From assembly GCA_022561525.1 (NCBI GenBank), contig JADFRB010000056.1:1-8523 (forward strand): a stretch of 8,523 bases of DNA, written 5' to 3'. Below, piece by piece: positions 6,668-8,523 of this stretch. Every line of letters begins with the position of its first letter. Within the stretch, counting starts at the first letter, position 1. The notes beneath the pieces are model-generated. The model was not told the origin of the DNA, made no database searches, and saw only the letters and a list, made by a program, of their open reading frames with translations. The translations under genes and the position numbers were made by a program. Source of the stretch: Nitrospinota bacterium (lineage in GTDB: Bacteria > Nitrospirota > Nitrospiria > Nitrospirales > UBA8639).

Positions 6668-8215
6668 CTAGCACAGCCCAATTTTGTCTCCGGTGTTGGC
6701 TCGGCGTTCTAATTGCGAATACAGTTTATTGAGAGCATTCAGATACGCCTGAGCCGAGGCCACGATAATATCGGTATCAGCCCCATTCCCGGTTACGATT
6801 TCATCGTCTTGCCCTAAACGAACCGAGACTTCACCTTGCGCATCCGTCCCACCGGTAATGGCTTTAACGACATAGGCCAACAATTTACTTTTGGTTTGTG
6901 TGATCTGCGCAATCGTCCGATACACGGCATCCACAGGACCATCGCCGGTTCCGGTTTCTTTTAACACCTCTCCATCAATTTCCAACTCAACTGTCGCAGT
7001 TGGCACTTGATTCATGCCGCTTTGCGTGCTGAGGGCTTTCAACGAATACCGCTCTGGAACTTTGGTCGCCGTTTCTGAAACAATCGCTTCTAAATCTTCC
7101 TCGAACAATTCCTTTTTCTGATCCGCTAACCGTTTGAATCGTTCAAACGCGGAATTTACTTCCTCATCCGTCAGGGAATAGCCGAGCTTATTCAATTCTT
7201 CCCGAAAGGCATGACGGCCTGACAACTTACCCATCACAAGTCGGCTTTGTGTTAACCCGATGGAATTCGGCTGCATGATTTCATAGGTGCTCTTATCCTT
7301 GAGTAGACCATCCTGATGGATCCCTGAAGTATGGGCGAAGGCATTGGCCCCAACAATGGCTTTATTCGGCTGAACCACCATCCCTGTGATCTTGCTAACC
7401 AGGCGACTCGTCTTGGAAATTTCTTCGGTGTGAATTTGGGATTCCGCCTTATAAAAATCTTTACGCGTCTTCAGCCCCATCACGATTTCTTCGAGCGACG
7501 CATTGCCTGCTCGTTCACCGATTCCATTAATCGTGCATTCCACCTGGCCCGCACCAGCATGGATGGCAGCCATGGAATTGGCCACCGCTAACCCCAAGTC
7601 ATTGTGACAATGGACGGAAATAATCGCTCGCTTGCAATCCCGAACGCGAGTCAGGATTGTGCGAATGATTTCGCCAAATTCTTGTGGGGTCGTGTAGCCC
7701 ACCGTGTCGGGGATATTCACCGTGCCGGCCCCTGCGTCGATTACCGCTTCGACCACTTCACACAGATAGGAGATATCGGACCGCGTCGCATCCATCGGGG
7801 AAAACTCGACGTCGTCTACATAGTTTCGCGCATGCTTGACCATTTCCACCGCTCGGTTGAGCGCTTGTTCCCGCGTCATGCGAAACTGATGTTTTAAGTG
7901 AATATCCGAAGTCGATAAAAAGGTATGGATGCGCGGTTTGGGCGCATCTTTCAACGCCTTCCAGGCGACATCAATATCTTCCGGCTTGGCCCGCGCTAAA
8001 CTACACACGATTGGGCCTTTGACTTCTTGCCCAATGCGTTGTACCGCCTCAAAGGCACCCGGTGAACTAAAAGCAAACCCGGCCTCAATAATATCGACAT
8101 TCAACCGGCCCAATTGTTTGGCAACCAGAACTTTTTCTTCAACATTCATGCTAGCCCCAGGAGACTGTTCTCCATCTCGCAGGGTAGTATCAAACATTCT
8201 GATGTGTCGTGTCAT
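6668..8215 (-). CDS. leuA: 2-isopropylmalate synthase
   Basis: A 515-residue enzyme that condenses acetyl-CoA with 2-oxoisovalerate to 2-isopropylmalate, the committed step of leucine synthesis. The catalytic TIM barrel (about 5-270) shows [13 protein letters not shown] (11-23), [13 protein letters not shown] (202-214) and [17 protein letters not shown] (231-247). Metal ligands expected in the family are present at D14, H202, H204 and N238. The linker region carries HTSGIHQDG (295-303). The C-terminal regulatory domain (about 390-505) with [11 protein letters not shown] (422-432) and [16 protein letters not shown] (483-498) is the leucine feedback site, so the enzyme is probably leucine-inhibited. 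I start it at the ATG at 8215, not the in-frame TTG at 8230, because GGAGGG lies 7 nt before this ATG and would be coding otherwise. Length and the full regulatory domain argue against homocitrate synthase. Confidence 0.98.
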   Translation of the reverse strand: MTRHIRMFDTTLRDGEQSPGASMNVEEKVLVAKQLGRLNVDIIEAGFAFSSPGAFEAVQRIGQEVKGPIVCSLARAKPEDIDVAWKALKDAPKPRIHTFLSTSDIHLKHQFRMTREQALNRAVEMVKHARNYVDDVEFSPMDATRSDISYLCEVVEAVIDAGAGTVNIPDTVGYTTPQEFGEIIRTILTRVRDCKRAIISVHCHNDLGLAVANSMAAIHAGAGQVECTINGIGERAGNASLEEIVMGLKTRKDFYKAESQIHTEEISKTSRLVSKITGMVVQPNKAIVGANAFAHTSGIHQDGLLKDKSTYEIMQPNSIGLTQSRLVMGKLSGRHAFREELNKLGYSLTDEEVNSAFERFKRLADQKKELFEEDLEAIVSETATKVPERYSLKALSTQSGMNQVPTATVELEIDGEVLKETGTGDGPVDAVYRTIAQITQTKSKLLAYVVKAITGGTDAQGEVSVRLGQDDEIVTGNGADTDIIVASAQAYLNALNKLYSQLERRANTGDKIGLC

Positions 8216-8222
8216 AGAAAAG

Positions 8223-8228
8223 CCCTCC
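8223..8228 (-). promoter_or_regulatory. Shine-Dalgarno of leuA, decides the start
   Basis: On the minus strand GGAGGG is followed by the 7-nt spacer CTTTTCT and the ATG at 8215. A start at the TTG at 8230 would place this strong site inside the coding region with no comparable site upstream, so the shorter protein is preferred. Confidence 0.85.
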
Positions 8229-8235
8229 AATAGAG

Positions 8236-8353
8236 GGGATTCAAAATGGTCCGTCCAGCAAGGCCGCAGCTATTTTGACGCGCGGAGCGTGCATGGAGTA
8301 CGTGAGCACGGCAAAATGGGGAGAACGCCGCTGGCGGCCATTTTCAATATCCT
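8236..8353. repeat. Imperfect palindromic intergenic repeat upstream of leuA
   Basis: An element of about 118 bp with matching ends: GGATTCAAAATGGTCCGTCC then AGC on the left, and on the opposite strand GGATATTGAAAATGGCCGCC then AGC on the right. Inside, shorter pairs continue the symmetry: ATTTTG (8272-8277) with CAAAAT (8312-8317), and CGTGC (8288-8292) with GCACG (8306-8310). It could fold into one long branched hairpin. It has no ORF. Its wording (AAGGCCGCAGC, GAGTACGTGAGCACGG, GAGAACGCCGCTGGCGG) resembles an intergenic repeat I recall from Nitrospira-type genomes, but copy number cannot be checked here. It lies in the presumed 5' untranslated region of leuA, between the terminator and the ribosome binding site. 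Confidence 0.7.
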
Positions 8354-8354
8354 C

Positions 8355-8392
8355 AAAAATAAAAAAGCCTTCACCCCGCTGAGGTGAAGGCT
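8355..8392 (-). terminator. Strong intrinsic terminator or attenuator upstream of leuA
   Basis: On the minus strand AGCCTTCACC (8392-8383), loop TCAGCGG and GGTGAAGGCT (8375-8366) make a perfect 10-bp stem. The stem's last T opens the run TTTTTTATTTTT (8366-8355). This is a textbook rho-independent terminator acting leftward. It either ends a gene lying beyond the right edge or acts as the attenuator of the leu operon; the leucine-rich short ORF just before it favours the second but does not prove it. Read on the plus strand the hairpin has no T-run. Confidence 0.88.
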
Positions 8393-8413
8393 ACCCACCT
8401 GGTCCCGGGGTCA

Positions 8414-8509
8414 TTAGAGCAATACTGACGGTCCAAGGAAACCGAGCAGTGTAAGGTGCTCATCACATAAGAGGAGAGTGGCCCTTCCTGTCCTTTGCCA
8501 TTTGCCCAT
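8414..8509 (-). CDS. Candidate leucine-rich leader peptide for leuA attenuation
   Basis: A possible 31-codon ORF starting at the ATG at 8509 (MGKWQRTGRATLLL...) and ending ...LGPSVLL with tandem stops TAA-TGA (8416-8411). Nine of 31 residues are leucine, in the runs LLL (residues 12-14), LL (20-21) and LL (30-31), using CTC, TTA, CTT, CTG and TTG codons. It ends 21 nt before the terminator hairpin, the arrangement seen in amino-acid leader peptides. Hairpin arms GAGCA (8460-8456) and TGCTC (8447-8443) lie within the leucine codons. I found no clean long antiterminator; ACCCC downstream of the stop can pair with GGGGT of the terminator. The only ribosome-site hint is AGG at the window edge. 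The frame is open to that edge, so it may instead be the end of an upstream gene. Confidence 0.42.
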   Translation of the reverse strand: MGKWQRTGRATLLLCDEHLTLLGFLGPSVLL

Positions 8510-8523
8510 GAGATTTAGGACCT

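Noticed and set aside
6668..8215. Citramalate or homocitrate synthase instead of LeuA
   Set aside because: The [12 protein letters not shown] and GIHQDG motifs, a 515-residue length with a full C-terminal regulatory domain, and the adjacent leuB all favour LeuA.
8216..8230. leuA starting at the TTG at 8230 (520 residues)
   Set aside because: The strong GGAGGG site at 8223-8228 is perfectly spaced for the ATG at 8215, and the added residues MEGFS are just the translated ribosome site.
8393..8523. T-box riboswitch upstream of leuA
   Set aside because: The conserved T-box sequence (AGGGTGGNACCGCG-type) and its antiterminator bulge are absent; only a plain terminator is seen.
8463..8523. Upstream gene's 3' end in other frames (stop TGA at 8465-8463, or TAA near 8517-8515)
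   Set aside because: Too short to recognise. Either could be the real end of an upstream gene, but nothing in the visible residues supports a call.
1..8523. CRISPR array, tRNA or rRNA gene, or autonomous insertion sequence
   Set aside because: I saw no regularly spaced direct repeats, no tRNA-like cloverleaf with an acceptor stem and T-loop, and no transposase reading frame on either strand.

Overview
The window looks like a chromosomal piece of a Gram-negative-type, mid-GC bacterium, most likely a Nitrospira-like member of Nitrospirota. That placement rests on the overall gene order and protein flavour recalled from memory, plus two intergenic palindromic repeats of a kind I associate with those genomes. 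No marker gene here proves it. Every gene I can support lies on the minus strand, so the window is best read from right (8523) to left (1).

Right end, 8523 to 8216: a gene-free leader region. It holds a possible 31-codon, leucine-rich leader ORF (8509-8414), a strong minus-strand intrinsic terminator or attenuator (8392-8355), and an imperfect palindromic repeat of about 118 bp (8353-8236). These directly precede leuA, and together they suggest (unproven) leucine-dependent transcription attenuation of the leu operon.

Middle, 8215 to 1860: six tightly packed genes that look like one transcription unit. They are leuA (2-isopropylmalate synthase), leuB (3-isopropylmalate dehydrogenase), a six-bladed NHL-repeat propeller protein of unknown role, asd (aspartate-semialdehyde dehydrogenase), a small two-helix DUF2905 membrane protein, and a SpoIID/LytB-type secreted cell-wall protein. 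The gaps are 30, 1, 7, 3 and 6 nt. The first part makes leucine (leuA, leuB) and feeds the aspartate-family pathway (asd: Lys, Met, Thr, diaminopimelate). The latter part concerns the envelope. Two starts are revised: leuA begins at the ATG at 8215, not the TTG at 8230, and the NHL gene begins at the ATG at 5541, not inside leuB.

1859 to 1624: an intergenic stretch that carries a 130-bp MITE/REP-like element with imperfect terminal inverted repeats. It separates spoIID from queA (tRNA queuosine biosynthesis). DUF2905-spoIID-queA is an order I recall from Firmicutes, there usually next to ruvB and tgt, so its presence here is notable.

Left end, 606 to 1: a short regulatory region with inverted repeats, then a BrnT-type toxin gene. 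The partner gene, a putative antitoxin, overlaps it by 14 nt and runs off the window edge. This toxin-antitoxin-like pair is the accessory part of the window.
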